A stretch of DNA of 19,237 nt from CAG-826 sp964654155 (GCA_964654155.1 CAZZGL010000021.1:1-19237), one strand, 5' to 3'; positions 1 through 7,830 are shown, counted from the stretch's first letter. Notes: a model not told the origin generated them from the letters alone. Numbers and translations: made by a program.

Positions 1-36
1 CATTTTTTGATTTTAATTACCAATATCATCATCACT

Positions 37-64
37 TTGCAAAAGAGGATTTTATTTTTAAAAT
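37..64 (+). promoter_or_regulatory. Candidate promoter of the sigma/anti-sigma operon
   Basis: TTGCAA at 37-42, a 16-base spacer and TAAAAT at 59-64 resemble a housekeeping sigma-70 promoter. It would give a leader of roughly 60 bases before the ATG at 130. The -35 side shares 11 of 12 bases (TTGCAAAAGnGG) with the candidate rpmB promoter at 2557. No typical ECF -35 element was recognised, so autoregulation is not shown. Confidence 0.4.
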
Positions 65-77
65 AAATGTCGCAAAA

Positions 78-93
78 ATGTTTGTTAAAACAT
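78..93 (+). repeat. Small inverted repeat in the sigma operon leader
   Basis: ATGTTT (78-83) and AAACAT (88-93) are perfect inverted arms around a 4-base loop. They lie between the candidate promoter and the AAGGAG ribosome-binding site at 117-122. This could be an operator or a weak RNA hairpin, but in A+T-rich DNA it could also be chance. Confidence 0.3.
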
Positions 94-129
94 CTTATTA
101 TATGAAAACGTTTTCTAAGGAGCATTATT

Positions 130-666
130 ATGCAATTAAAGCTTGAAAAAACTTTGATTAAGGCTTTAAAAAAAGGTCAAAAAGAAGAAATTAAAAAAGT
201 ATTTGAAGAAATATATAACAAGTATTATAAACTTGTGTATTTTTGTTTGACCAAATATTTTACTAATGCTGATATTATTGAAGATATTACAAACGATGTC
301 TTTGTTTCTTTTTTTGAAAACGCCAATAAAATAAATAAATCTATTAAATACTATCTACTTAAAACCGCTCAAAATTACGCTTTCAAGGCTCTATCTAATA
401 TGAAAAAAACTGAATTATTTGATGAAAATAATGTAATCGATAACGATAGTAATATAGATACTGCTTACTATTCACTAGTTAATGATTTATCGAAGGTTTT
501 ATCAAAAAAAGAAGTTAGTATTATTATTTATCACGCAGTTGAAGGATTAACTTTTAAAGAAATGGAAGATATTTTTCAAATGAAAGCTAAAGCTATTAAT
601 AAAGTCTATGAACGGGCTATTAAAAAATTTCGTAATAATGAAAGGAGTAAACAGTATGAAAAATGA
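130..666 (+). CDS. ECF-like RNA polymerase sigma factor (sigma-70 family)
   Basis: The 178-residue product has the two-domain layout of extracytoplasmic-function sigma factors. A region-2-like helical segment spans about residues 27-88 (YNKYYKLVYF..., then DIIEDITNDVFVSFFENANK), with aromatic and acidic residues where core binding and -10 melting are expected. A region-4-like helix-turn-helix spans about 122-168 (LSKKEVSIIIYHAVEGLTFKEM). The linker is short and acidic, as in ECF factors, and there is no region 1.1 or 3. The length is typical of the family (160-200). AAGGAG lies 7 bases before the ATG. The 3' end overlaps the next gene by 11 bases, implying translational coupling with a membrane protein that is probably its anti-sigma partner. 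The family is fairly certain; the ECF group and the inducing signal are not. Confidence 0.82.
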   Translation: MQLKLEKTLIKALKKGQKEEIKKVFEEIYNKYYKLVYFCLTKYFTNADIIEDITNDVFVSFFENANKINKSIKYYLLKTAQNYAFKALSNMKKTELFDENNVIDNDSNIDTAYYSLVNDLSKVLSKKEVSIIIYHAVEGLTFKEMEDIFQMKAKAINKVYERAIKKFRNNERSKQYEK

Positions 667-1732
667 TATTATGCAAGAAATAATTGAAACTCGCATTAAT
701 GAAAATGGAGATTTTTCAAAAATTCAAGATCGAATTGATGTTAATAAATATATAAAACAAAAACGCCATTTTATTAATAAAAACCTCGCTGTAGGTCTAA
801 GTTCTTTAATACTTGTTGGTTCTTTTACTATGGTCGTTATGAATAAATCTTCAAATGATTTAAAATGGGAAAAAATAATACTCAATTCTCCTATAGATAA
901 AGAGCCACAAACTTCATATTTATTAAGATGGGATGAAAAAAACATTATTCAAAAATATTCCGAGTTACAATTCAATGAAACAAAATATGAAATATGGTCA
1001 TTAACCAATTCTCTTCCAATTCCTAAAGAATATATTAGCGATAATATTGGAACTTCAGAAATATCTGGATATGATACATATAATGAACAAACTCATGTCA
1101 CACAAGTTCAACTTTATGAAATTAAAAAAGTAGATAAAACTTTTGCTATTGCTGTTTGTTTTTATAATGATGAAGGAGAAGAAAATAACTATTATGGGTT
1201 TGTTAATTGGAATAAAAAATTCGATAATTTAGAATTTTTATTAACAAGTTTAAATTTAAGAGAATATGGAACCTATAAAAAAGCTTATTACAAATATGTT
1301 GATAAAAAAGAAGAAGAACATTTAATTAGTTTTGAAGATTATGAAGACTCTATCATATGGGAAACAATGTTTTCTAACGACAATTTAAACAACGTTTTTT
1401 TTGAAGAAAGTGAAACACTTCCAAAAAATAAAAACACAGTTTTTTCTATTAGACTTTCAATCGAAGCATTAGGAATCTTTGATAGTAATGATCATTACCT
1501 TGCCTTTGACAATGAAGGCTTTATGTATATTAATTTATGTCCTAGTACTGATAATAAAAATATATTTTATGTTGGAAAAGACAAAATTAATGATTTGATT
1601 GATTATTATATAAATAAAGTAAAAGGATATGAAATTGTTTATGATGATAATATTTCTTCACCTAGTTCTACTACTACTGAGCCCGATTCTTCTAATTCAA
1701 TATTAACTAGTGAAGGATATAATCCTAGATAA
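656..1732 (+). CDS. Single-pass membrane protein, probable anti-sigma factor
   Basis: The start is placed at ATG 656 because AAAGGAG lies at 641-647; an upstream in-frame ATG at 608 lacks this and sits inside the sigma gene. The 358-residue product has a charged cytoplasmic N-terminus (about 1-42), one transmembrane helix (about 44-62, LAVGLSSLILVGSFTMVV) preceded by basic residues (N-in), and a large acidic extracytoplasmic domain. It ends in a Ser/Thr/Pro-rich tail (SSPSSTTTEPDSSNS). The cytoplasmic part has no Cys, so it is not a zinc-type (ZAS) anti-sigma domain. The anti-sigma role is inferred from topology and from the 11-base overlap with the sigma gene. The extracytoplasmic domain matches no family I recognise. 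Confidence 0.68.
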   Translation: MKNDIMQEIIETRINENGDFSKIQDRIDVNKYIKQKRHFINKNLAVGLSSLILVGSFTMVVMNKSSNDLKWEKIILNSPIDKEPQTSYLLRWDEKNIIQKYSELQFNETKYEIWSLTNSLPIPKEYISDNIGTSEISGYDTYNEQTHVTQVQLYEIKKVDKTFAIAVCFYNDEGEENNYYGFVNWNKKFDNLEFLLTSLNLREYGTYKKAYYKYVDKKEEEHLISFEDYEDSIIWETMFSNDNLNNVFFEESETLPKNKNTVFSIRLSIEALGIFDSNDHYLAFDNEGFMYINLCPSTDNKNIFYVGKDKINDLIDYYINKVKGYEIVYDDNISSPSSTTTEPDSSNSILTSEGYNPR

Positions 1733-1743
1733 GGGTGAATTTT

Positions 1744-2466
1744 ATGAATAAACCATTAACAATATTTTTATTACCTTCAATATCACTTTGCTTATTATCT
1801 TGTCAAAACAATCAAACTATTAGTGCTACTTTTTCTAAAAAAGAAACTAATAAAATAACTTTAAATAGTATTTATTTTAATGATTTAGATATTAATTCAA
1901 TTACAAAAATTAGAATAGAACAAGGCGGAATCGGAGTTGCTCCTGGGTCATTAACAAACATCATCTACTCTACTAAACAAACCGATATATTAAATCTTTA
2001 TAATGCTTTATCCATTCCATTATCTAAAATTGATGATTCTATGATAGATGGTGGAACTTATTATAAATATTCTTTTTATGATGAGCTTAATAATGTGCAT
2101 GAAATAAAAATTAACAATAAAATTATCCATTATCAAGAAGCATTTTATTATCTTGATTTTACCTATTTTTATGATATTTCAGCTTCAGATAATTGTCTTC
2201 ATTCTTTTACTATTTATAATAGTGAATGTAGTATTTATGATAATTTAAATCACCTAGTATGTCCATATCAAGAATTAAATAAAATTGAATTTAAATCCAT
2301 TAGTGCCGTAACGGAAAATGCTAATTATTATATAAATTCAAAAGAATTCGAAATGGTTATATACATAATTGATATCAATACTTTTTATGTCAAAAATAAA
2401 AATATAGCATATTTTTATGAACTAGAAACTAGCCAAAATCAACCAAATTTTTCATTTTTATTTTAA
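1744..2466 (+). CDS. Lipoprotein of unknown function, third gene of the sigma operon
   Basis: The start is ATG 1744, with AAGGGTG (1731-1737) as ribosome-binding site; the in-frame GTG at 1735 is part of that site. The 240-residue product begins with a lipoprotein signal: MNKP, a hydrophobic stretch, and the lipobox LLSC with the lipid-modified Cys at about residue 20. The mature part is rich in Asn, Tyr, Ile and Asp, has no further membrane helix and shows no motif I recognise. It begins 11 bases after the stop of the anti-sigma-like gene, so the three genes form one unit. It may be an extracytoplasmic sensor or target of the sigma system, but that rests on position only. No clear terminator follows it. 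Confidence 0.7.
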   Translation: MNKPLTIFLLPSISLCLLSCQNNQTISATFSKKETNKITLNSIYFNDLDINSITKIRIEQGGIGVAPGSLTNIIYSTKQTDILNLYNALSIPLSKIDDSMIDGGTYYKYSFYDELNNVHEIKINNKIIHYQEAFYYLDFTYFYDISASDNCLHSFTIYNSECSIYDNLNHLVCPYQELNKIEFKSISAVTENANYYINSKEFEMVIYIIDINTFYVKNKNIAYFYELETSQNQPNFSFLF

Positions 2467-2556
2467 AAAAGTACAATAATTATCTATTTATTATAAATTT
2501 TAATATTCATTAATGATATTTACTATTCCAAATCAACGAAAAATTTTAGAAAATCA

Positions 2557-2585
2557 TTGCAAAAGTGGTAATTTAGTGTTATTCT
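2557..2585 (+). promoter_or_regulatory. Candidate rpmB promoter
   Basis: TTGCAA (2557-2562), a 17-base spacer and TATTCT (2580-2585) are seen, with an upstream TG at 2577-2578 giving an extended -10. This leaves a leader of about 50 bases before rpmB containing an imperfect GTGGTAAT/ATTACAC inverted repeat (about 2598-2614). Spacing and extended -10 are good; the -10 hexamer itself is not consensus. Confidence 0.55.
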
Positions 2586-2644
2586 TTATTAGCATGTGTG
2601 GTAATTCATTACACGAGAACGTTTAAATTAAGGGAGGTTACATT

Positions 2645-2836
2645 ATGTCAAGAGTTTGTCCAGTCTTAGGAAAAGGTCCTTTAAGTGGAAACAATCGGTC
2701 CCATTCATTAAGAGCAACACGCCGTAAATGGAATGTTAATTTACAACCATATAAAGTAATTATTGATGGTCAAGAAAGAACAGTTCGTATGTCGGCTCGT
2801 GCCTATCGGGCCCTTAATAAAGGCGCTAAAAAATAA
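2645..2836 (+). CDS. rpmB: 50S ribosomal protein L28
   Basis: The 63-residue product is a full-length bacterial L28, a component of the large ribosomal subunit. The N-terminal CPVLGKGPLSGNNRSHSL matches the L28 signature (Cys, GKxxxxGNNRSHA), followed by RRKWNVNL and the C-terminal VRMSARAYRALNKG, equivalent to the family's VSARALK motif. The protein is strongly basic. AGGGAGG sits just upstream of the ATG. The gene is monocistronic: it has its own promoter candidate and a Rho-independent terminator 16 bases after the stop. It is convergent with the rsmB-to-rpe operon; rpmB near that cluster is common in Firmicutes. Confidence 0.97.
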   Translation: MSRVCPVLGKGPLSGNNRSHSLRATRRKWNVNLQPYKVIIDGQERTVRMSARAYRALNKGAKK

Positions 2837-2851
2837 TAATTTTGATTATTT

Positions 2852-2879
2852 ACCATCTTCAAAAGAGATGGTTTTTTTA
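2852..2879 (+). terminator. Rho-independent terminator of rpmB
   Basis: ACCATCT (2852-2858) pairs perfectly with AGATGGT (2866-2872) around a 7-base loop, followed by a run of seven T residues. It lies just after the rpmB stop. Confidence 0.88.
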
Positions 2880-2893
2880 TACCCAATAATATT

Positions 2894-2912
2894 AAAAAAG
2901 CCCAATATGGGC
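2894..2912 (-). terminator. Rho-independent terminator of the rsmB-rpe operon
   Basis: Read on the minus strand, GCCCA and TGGGC form a 5-bp stem with a 3-base loop, followed by six T residues (A-run at 2894-2899 on the plus strand). It sits immediately downstream of the last gene of the operon and back-to-back with the rpmB terminator. Confidence 0.75.
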
Positions 2913-2913
2913 A

Positions 2914-3582
2914 TTAAAATAAAAAGCTAGGAATTATAAATATAAAGCAAATTATTAAATAAATTAAATGACTTAAGGTAATAAACCACTCTATCGAAGC
3001 TAAAAAGTTATTTTTGCTTCTTGAATAAGATAAAGTCCCATCTTCACTTATATTTTTTTCATAATTCATCCATGTTTTCATTTGAGGAAAGAATATAAAG
3101 CTAAACTCAATTATTGCCATCGCGCCACAAATGATAATTAAAATAATTTTATTATCAATGAATAATGGAGTTTCAATCGCAAAATTAATTAATCCTAAAT
3201 AAGATAATATCGAGGTAGATACCGCTAATGTTACTCCTAAAATATGAAGTTTAATATTGTTTAAATTAATAAAGAATAAAATTATAATTGATAATGCACT
3301 TAAAGATCCAATAATAATCGCAATTGTATGCGAAATGATGTTAATAATCGAAAATAAAGAAAATTGAAGAAAAATACTTGATAATCCAAATATTAAAATA
3401 GTCGCGCGAACATAGTTATTTATTTTCATTTCATATTTATCATGCATTTCAAAAGGAAAATTACCTAAAAAATTATATTTCTTTTTATAATAATCTTTAT
3501 AATTCAATAATCCTAAGGCGATAAATAAAACAAATGATAAAATTGCTGAAATCAAAAAAGTTATTACAATTTCTACTTTCAT
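2914..3582 (-). CDS. Six-helix integral membrane protein of unknown function
   Basis: The 222-residue product is very hydrophobic, with about six predicted membrane segments: roughly residues 5-26, 57-80, 82-105, 112-134, 145-166 and 197-220. A short hydrophilic loop is seen at 28-55 and another at 170-193. No signal peptidase site, transporter motif or catalytic motif is recognised. Its ATG overlaps the rpe stop as ATGA, so it is translationally coupled to rpe and is the last gene before the operon terminator. In many Firmicutes thiamine pyrophosphokinase (thiN) follows rpe here; this protein is not ThiN. Position does not reveal a role. Confidence 0.75.
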   Translation of the reverse strand: MKVEIVITFLISAILSFVLFIALGLLNYKDYYKKKYNFLGNFPFEMHDKYEMKINNYVRATILIFGLSSIFLQFSLFSIINIISHTIAIIIGSLSALSIIILFFINLNNIKLHILGVTLAVSTSILSYLGLINFAIETPLFIDNKIILIIICGAMAIIEFSFIFFPQMKTWMNYEKNISEDGTLSYSRSKNNFLASIEWFITLSHLIYLIICFIFIIPSFLF

Positions 3583-4247
3583 AATATTTCCTTTAATGAA
3601 TTAATTCTTTCTTTAACATCATCTTTATGGAAAAGATATGAACCCGCGACAATGATATCAGCGCCAGCTTCAATAACTTTTTGTCCAGTAACATCATTTA
3701 TTCCTCCATCTACTTCGATAAGAATAGAATATTTAGTTTCATTAATCATTTCTTTTATTTTTCTAATTTTATCTATACTATTTTCAATAAAAGTCTGTCC
3801 ACCTTTTCCTGGTTCAACTGACATTACTAAAATCAAATCAACATATTCTAATAATGGCAATAATACTTTGTAGTCAGTGTCAGGTTTAATCGAAATACCC
3901 GCTTTAATGTTATGAAAACGAATTGACTTTAAAATATCGATTCTCTCATCATCATTATTTAAAGCTTCATAATGAATAGTAATTATATCCGCGCCTAAAG
4001 CTATATAAGAATTTACATATTTAACCACATCATTAACCATAAGATGAACATCCATCGGTAAAGATGAAAGCTTCTTAATATTAATAAACTCTTCTTTAGA
4101 AAAAGAAGTATTAGCCACAAATTGTCCATCCATGACATCAAAATGAAAATAATCAACTCCTAAATTAGTTAAAATACTAATTTGTTCTTCTTCGTTTCCT
4201 TTTTTACAAGCTAGTAAAGAAGGTGAAATATACACTTTTCTTTTCAT
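3579..4247 (-). CDS. rpe: Ribulose-phosphate 3-epimerase
   Basis: This cytosolic (beta/alpha)8 enzyme of the pentose phosphate pathway interconverts ribulose 5-phosphate and xylulose 5-phosphate. The product is 222 residues, normal for the family. All signature segments are present: SPSLLAC (8-14), FHFDVMDGQFV (34-44), DVHLMV (66-71), MSVEPGKGGQ (142-151), EVDGGIN (178-184) and IVAGSYLF (199-206). The metal ligands and acid/base residues are seen as His35, Asp37, His68 and Asp180. A GAGGAATG ribosome-binding site precedes the ATG. The gene lies 16 bases after rsgA and overlaps the membrane-protein gene by 4 bases. The rsgA-rpe order is standard in Firmicutes. Confidence 0.96.
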   Translation of the reverse strand: MKRKVYISPSLLACKKGNEEEQISILTNLGVDYFHFDVMDGQFVANTSFSKEEFINIKKLSSLPMDVHLMVNDVVKYVNSYIALGADIITIHYEALNNDDERIDILKSIRFHNIKAGISIKPDTDYKVLLPLLEYVDLILVMSVEPGKGGQTFIENSIDKIRKIKEMINETKYSILIEVDGGINDVTGQKVIEAGADIIVAGSYLFHKDDVKERINSLKEIL

Positions 4248-4263
4248 ATAATCATTCCTCTTC

Positions 4264-5121
4264 TTATCTTCTTTTTGTTAATTCGATTTCTTTTAATAAC
4301 AACAAATAATGTTCATATAGTTCTTTACTATATTCACCATTATCTATTGCCTCTTTTAAAAGACAATTTCTTTCATGCGTATGCGTACAATCTTTAAAAT
4401 AACACTTTCCAAAAAACTTTTTAAATCCGATGAAAAACTCTGATATTTCTTCTTTTGTTAAATTTAAATCTAATGAGGAAAAACCTGGTGTATCACCAAT
4501 ATAACCTCCTTCAAAAGGAAGCAATATTATCTCTTTTGTTTGGTGTTTTCCTCTACCTAAAGCATATGAATATTCACCAATTTTTAATTTCCATTCTGGG
4601 TATAAATAATTTAAAAGAGATGATTTTCCCACTCCTGATTGCCCAATAAAAACCGAAACTTTACCTTTTAAATCAGAAATAAGTCTTTCTTTATCTCCTT
4701 CTTGAAAAACCGATAATAAATATACATCAATACCTTGATTTTCATATATTTCTTTCCACTTATAAATATCTTCATCAGTACCATTTTTATCCATCTTGGT
4801 AATTATTAAAGCTCCTTTAATTAAATGCGAAGATAAAAATGTTAAAAACTTAGAAATCAAAAGAGGTGAAAATTCAGGTTCATCTTTAGACATAACAATA
4901 TAAGCCTTATCAATATTAGCTATTAAAGGACGAATTAATTTATTTTTTCTTTCTAAAATTGATTCAATAGTTAAACTGTTTTCATCAAATTCACAATAAT
5001 CGCCAACACAAGGTTTAACTCCATTATAACGAAACTTACCTCTTGGTTGAACTTCATATCGTTCATTATTAGAAACGACTATATACTTACCACATAACGA
5101 TGATACAATTAATCCTTTCAT
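4264..5121 (-). CDS. rsgA: Ribosome small subunit-dependent GTPase A
   Basis: RsgA is a circularly permuted GTPase that checks late 30S subunit assembly. The 285-residue product has an N-terminal OB-fold (about 1-65), then GTPase motifs in permuted order: G4 TKMD (108-111), G5-like LLSVF (135-139), G1 GQSGVGKSS (160-168), the switch GRGKHQT (189-195) and G3 DTPGFS (210-215). The C-terminal zinc site is complete: Cys240, Cys245, His247 and Cys253. Length is normal. Its ATG overlaps the prkC stop as ATGA, so it is coupled to the kinase gene; RsgA is a reported substrate of PrkC-type kinases in Firmicutes, which fits this arrangement. Confidence 0.96.
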   Translation of the reverse strand: MKGLIVSSLCGKYIVVSNNERYEVQPRGKFRYNGVKPCVGDYCEFDENSLTIESILERKNKLIRPLIANIDKAYIVMSKDEPEFSPLLISKFLTFLSSHLIKGALIITKMDKNGTDEDIYKWKEIYENQGIDVYLLSVFQEGDKERLISDLKGKVSVFIGQSGVGKSSLLNYLYPEWKLKIGEYSYALGRGKHQTKEIILLPFEGGYIGDTPGFSSLDLNLTKEEISEFFIGFKKFFGKCYFKDCTHTHERNCLLKEAIDNGEYSKELYEHYLLLLKEIELTKRR

Positions 5122-5990
5122 TCATTACTCCTCTTTTTAAACAATCTTTTCCATAATGATATTTTTTTCTTTTTATACGGATTTTTTATATTTTTTAAAG
5201 CATTTTTAAATTCTTCTACTGATTTAAATCTATCTAAAGGATTCTTTGAACAAGCCTTATAAATAACACTTTCAACATCTTCATTTAAAGTAGGACAATA
5301 TTTCAATAAACTTGGAAAAGGTGACTTCAAATGTTTATAAATTATTTCTTCATTTGTAGCTCCATCAAAAGGTAATCTATTTGTTAATAATTCATAAAAT
5401 GTTATTCCAAGCGCATATATATCACTTTGAAATGAAGGACTTTTTCCTTGAATAACTTCCGGCGCTAAATAAGGAATAGACCCTTGTATTTTCTTGTTCT
5501 CTAAAGATGTTTTTTCAAACATTGCAATTCCAAAATCACCAATTTTTATTACTCCATCTATTCCATAAAAAATATTGTGTGGTTTGATATCACAATGAAT
5601 CAAAGAAAACTTATGAATATATTCAATTCCATCAAGAATTTGCATCATTATTTGATATGCTTCTTTGTAAGAAAATGCACCATTTCTTAATAATAAATCA
5701 TTCAATGATGGTGATTTAATTAGTTCATAAGCTATATACGGTTTATTATTATCCTTACCTAATCCATATATTTGAACAATATTTATATGATGCAATGATG
5801 CTAAAAAAGAAGCTTCAGATTCAAAACATTGCAAATATTCATCATTTTCAGCGATATCATCAAGCATAATTTTAATCGCGGTATCTCTTTTTCTTACTAG
5901 ATCATAAGCTTTATAGACCAATGAAGTTCCACCGATATTAATAAAACTAACAATTTGATATCGATTATCAATTTTTTCATTAATATCCAT
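5118..5990 (-). CDS. prkC: Short PrkC/PknB-type Ser/Thr protein kinase without PASTA or TM regions
   Basis: The start is placed at ATG 5990 (overlapping the stp stop as TAATG, GGGAG upstream); an in-frame ATG at 6008 has no SD. The 290-residue product is a complete Hanks-type kinase domain: a Gly loop (NIGGTSLVY, about 18-26) in which the first Gly is Asn, the ATP lysine in TAIKIM (Lys40), HCDIKPHN (132-139, catalytic Asp134), DFG (152-154) and APE (176-178). The HRD arginine is Cys, so this is a non-RD kinase. It ends in a basic, aromatic tail (KKKKISLWKRLFKKRSNE) with no membrane helix and no PASTA repeats, unlike the ~600-residue Bacillus PrkC. It is probably cytosolic or peripherally bound to membrane by the basic tail (inference). 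It forms the usual phosphatase/kinase pair with Stp. Confidence 0.9.
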   Translation of the reverse strand: MDINEKIDNRYQIVSFINIGGTSLVYKAYDLVRKRDTAIKIMLDDIAENDEYLQCFESEASFLASLHHINIVQIYGLGKDNNKPYIAYELIKSPSLNDLLLRNGAFSYKEAYQIMMQILDGIEYIHKFSLIHCDIKPHNIFYGIDGVIKIGDFGIAMFEKTSLENKKIQGSIPYLAPEVIQGKSPSFQSDIYALGITFYELLTNRLPFDGATNEEIIYKHLKSPFPSLLKYCPTLNEDVESVIYKACSKNPLDRFKSVEEFKNALKNIKNPYKKKKISLWKRLFKKRSNE

Positions 5991-6793
5991 TAGAAATTTC
6001 TCTCCCATAAAGCAACAGCAATATTATCATCGCCACCATTAGTTTTAGCCATTGAAATCAAGGTTTCAACTTTATTTTCAACATCTTCATTTGAAGAAAT
6101 AACATGTAATATTTCCTCTTTATTCAACATTGAAAACAAGCCATCAGAACATAGCAAAACTGAATTTAACACATATTTGTCTTTCTTTTTATTAAAAGAT
6201 GGCTTTTTATCAATTAAAGGATGAACTTTTATTTCCATTCTTAAAGAAGGAAATAAGCCAACTGCGTTTGTTAAAACATGTCGAGAAGTAAAATGTTCTC
6301 TTTCTTCCTTTTTAATTCTTCCAATATTTACTAAATAATCAGCGATTGTATCATCGCTTGTTACTTGTTCAAAGTCAAGAACGATATCTTGATCAAGAAT
6401 TCTTAAAATATATCCTCGAGAATCACCAATATTAACAAAAATAAGGTGATGTTTCAAAATAAGACATGCAACCAAAGTTGTTCCCATATGTTCAGAATAT
6501 ACTTTATCTTTTTCTTCTAAAAAAACTTTTTCATTAATCTCTTTAATGGTTTTTTCTAACCATTTTTTTGCAGTTCTCAAACTAAAAAACCGCTCTTTTT
6601 TCTTAAAAGCATTTTGCAATAATGAAATGGTTAATGAAGACGCTTCATCTCCTCTTTTATGGCCTCCTAAGCCATCACAAACCGCAAGTAAAACATCTCC
6701 ATGAGAATTGTTGATAATTAACGCACAATCCTCATTGACTTTTCTTTTATTTCCAATATCTGTTTGATAACAAAAATCTCCATGTATTCTCAT
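5990..6793 (-). CDS. stp: PP2C-family Ser/Thr protein phosphatase
   Basis: This metal-dependent phosphatase (PrpC/Stp) reverses phosphorylation by the adjacent kinase. The 267-residue product carries the PP2C motifs in order: the N-terminal TDIGNKRKVNED (11-22), VCDGLGGH (38-45, metal ligand Asp40), MGTT (103-106), NIGDSRGY (121-128), CSDGLF (215-220, Asp217) and GGDDNIAV (253-260, Asp256). Length is slightly above the usual ~250. The ATG overlaps the rlmN stop as ATGA and the 3' end overlaps the prkC ATG by one base, so phosphatase and kinase are co-translated in the canonical order. No signal peptide or membrane segment is present. Confidence 0.95.
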   Translation of the reverse strand: MRIHGDFCYQTDIGNKRKVNEDCALIINNSHGDVLLAVCDGLGGHKRGDEASSLTISLLQNAFKKKERFFSLRTAKKWLEKTIKEINEKVFLEEKDKVYSEHMGTTLVACLILKHHLIFVNIGDSRGYILRILDQDIVLDFEQVTSDDTIADYLVNIGRIKKEEREHFTSRHVLTNAVGLFPSLRMEIKVHPLIDKKPSFNKKKDKYVLNSVLLCSDGLFSMLNKEEILHVISSNEDVENKVETLISMAKTNGGDDNIAVALWERNF

Positions 6794-7830
6794 TGTTTTT
6801 CATGTTTAGCCCTCAATTGACCACATGCCGCATCAATATCAGTGCCAAACTCCTTTCTTACAGTCGCGGTTACTCCGCGCTTTGTTAAGCGGTCTAAAAA
6901 GGCATGAACCGCTTTATCACTTGAACGACGATATCCATTTTCAATAACCGGATTATAAGGAATTAAGTTAACATAAGCAAACGTTGGCTTAATTAATTCC
7001 GCAAGTTGATCCGCATGTTCTAAAGAATCATTAACTCCCGCAAGTAAAATGTATTCAAAAGTCACCCTTCTAGAAGCAACCTCATTATACTCTGCTACTG
7101 CTGGAATCAGCTCTTCTAAAGGAAAAGCTCGATTTATTCTCATAATTTTAGAACGTATTTCATTATTTGGAGCATGTAAGGATATTGCTAAATTAATTTG
7201 TAATCCTTCCCTAGCATATTGTCTAATTTTATCCGGTATTCCGCATGTTGAAACAGTAATATGACGCGCACCAATCGCAAATGCTTTTGGATGATTCATA
7301 ATACGAACAAAATCGATTACATTTTCATAATTATCAAATGGTTCACCAGTTCCCATCACAACAATATGGGTAATAAGTTTTTCACTTTGTTCTTCTTTTA
7401 AAAGATCATTCATTACTAGAACCTGACCAACCATTTCTTCTGGAAGTAAATCTCTTTTCTTTTTTAAAAGTCCAGAAGCACAAAAACTACATCCCATATT
7501 ACAGCCAACTTGCGAAGAAACACATAAAACATTTCCATAGCTATAACGCATTAATACTGTTTCGACTTTAGAATCATCTTCTAAATTCAATAAAAGTTTA
7601 ATTGTTCCATCACTAGAATCCTGTCTAATATGAATTGATGGTTTTTTTAAACAATATTTTTGTTTTAAAACCTCTCTAAAGCGTAAAGAAACATCGGTCA
7701 TTTCATCAAAAGATTGAGCATTTTTTCCATAAATCCAAGTATATAACTGTGTAGCACGATATTTAGTTTGACCTTCTTTTGCCATTAAAGCTTCTAATTT
7801 TCTAATTTCCATTCCATAAAGATTAATCAT
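6790..7830 (-). CDS. rlmN: Dual-specificity 23S rRNA A2503 / tRNA A37 C2-methyltransferase
   Basis: RlmN is a radical-SAM enzyme methylating C2 of adenosine 2503 in 23S rRNA (and A37 of some tRNAs). The 346-residue product has the CxxxCxxC cluster motif CNMGCSFCASG (Cys110, Cys114, Cys117). The two catalytic cysteines are also present: Cys103 in LCVSSQ and Cys336 in DAACGQLR, the latter being the one methylated in characterised enzymes. MGTGEPFDN and SLHAPNN motifs are also seen. RlmN rather than Cfr is favoured by length, sequence and operon position. GGAGGG precedes the ATG, which overlaps the rsmB-like stop by one base. Its codon usage looks a little more G+C-rich than its neighbours. Confidence 0.96.
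   Translation of the reverse strand: MINLYGMEIRKLEALMAKEGQTKYRATQLYTWIYGKNAQSFDEMTDVSLRFREVLKQKYCLKKPSIHIRQDSSDGTIKLLLNLEDDSKVETVLMRYSYGNVLCVSSQVGCNMGCSFCASGLLKKKRDLLPEEMVGQVLVMNDLLKEEQSEKLITHIVVMGTGEPFDNYENVIDFVRIMNHPKAFAIGARHITVSTCGIPDKIRQYAREGLQINLAISLHAPNNEIRSKIMRINRAFPLEELIPAVAEYNEVASRRVTFEYILLAGVNDSLEHADQLAELIKPTFAYVNLIPYNPVIENGYRRSSDKAVHAFLDRLTKRGVTATVRKEFGTDIDAACGQLRAKHEKQ

Noticed and set aside
656..666. Possible alternative genetic code (UGA as Trp)
   Set aside because: Trp is encoded by UGG throughout, and UGA acts as the natural stop at several ATGA junctions (3579, 5118, 6790) and at the sigma gene.
724..945. Minus-strand open frame opposite the anti-sigma-like gene
   Set aside because: Antisense to a well-supported gene, with no SD and no recognisable protein; an expected shadow in this sequence.
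2495..2560. Search for a terminator after the lipoprotein of the sigma operon
   Set aside because: Only A/T-rich weak dyads are present without a T-run; I could not support a terminator.
7049..7264. Plus-strand open frame opposite rlmN
   Set aside because: It lies antisense to a highly conserved enzyme and has no independent evidence.
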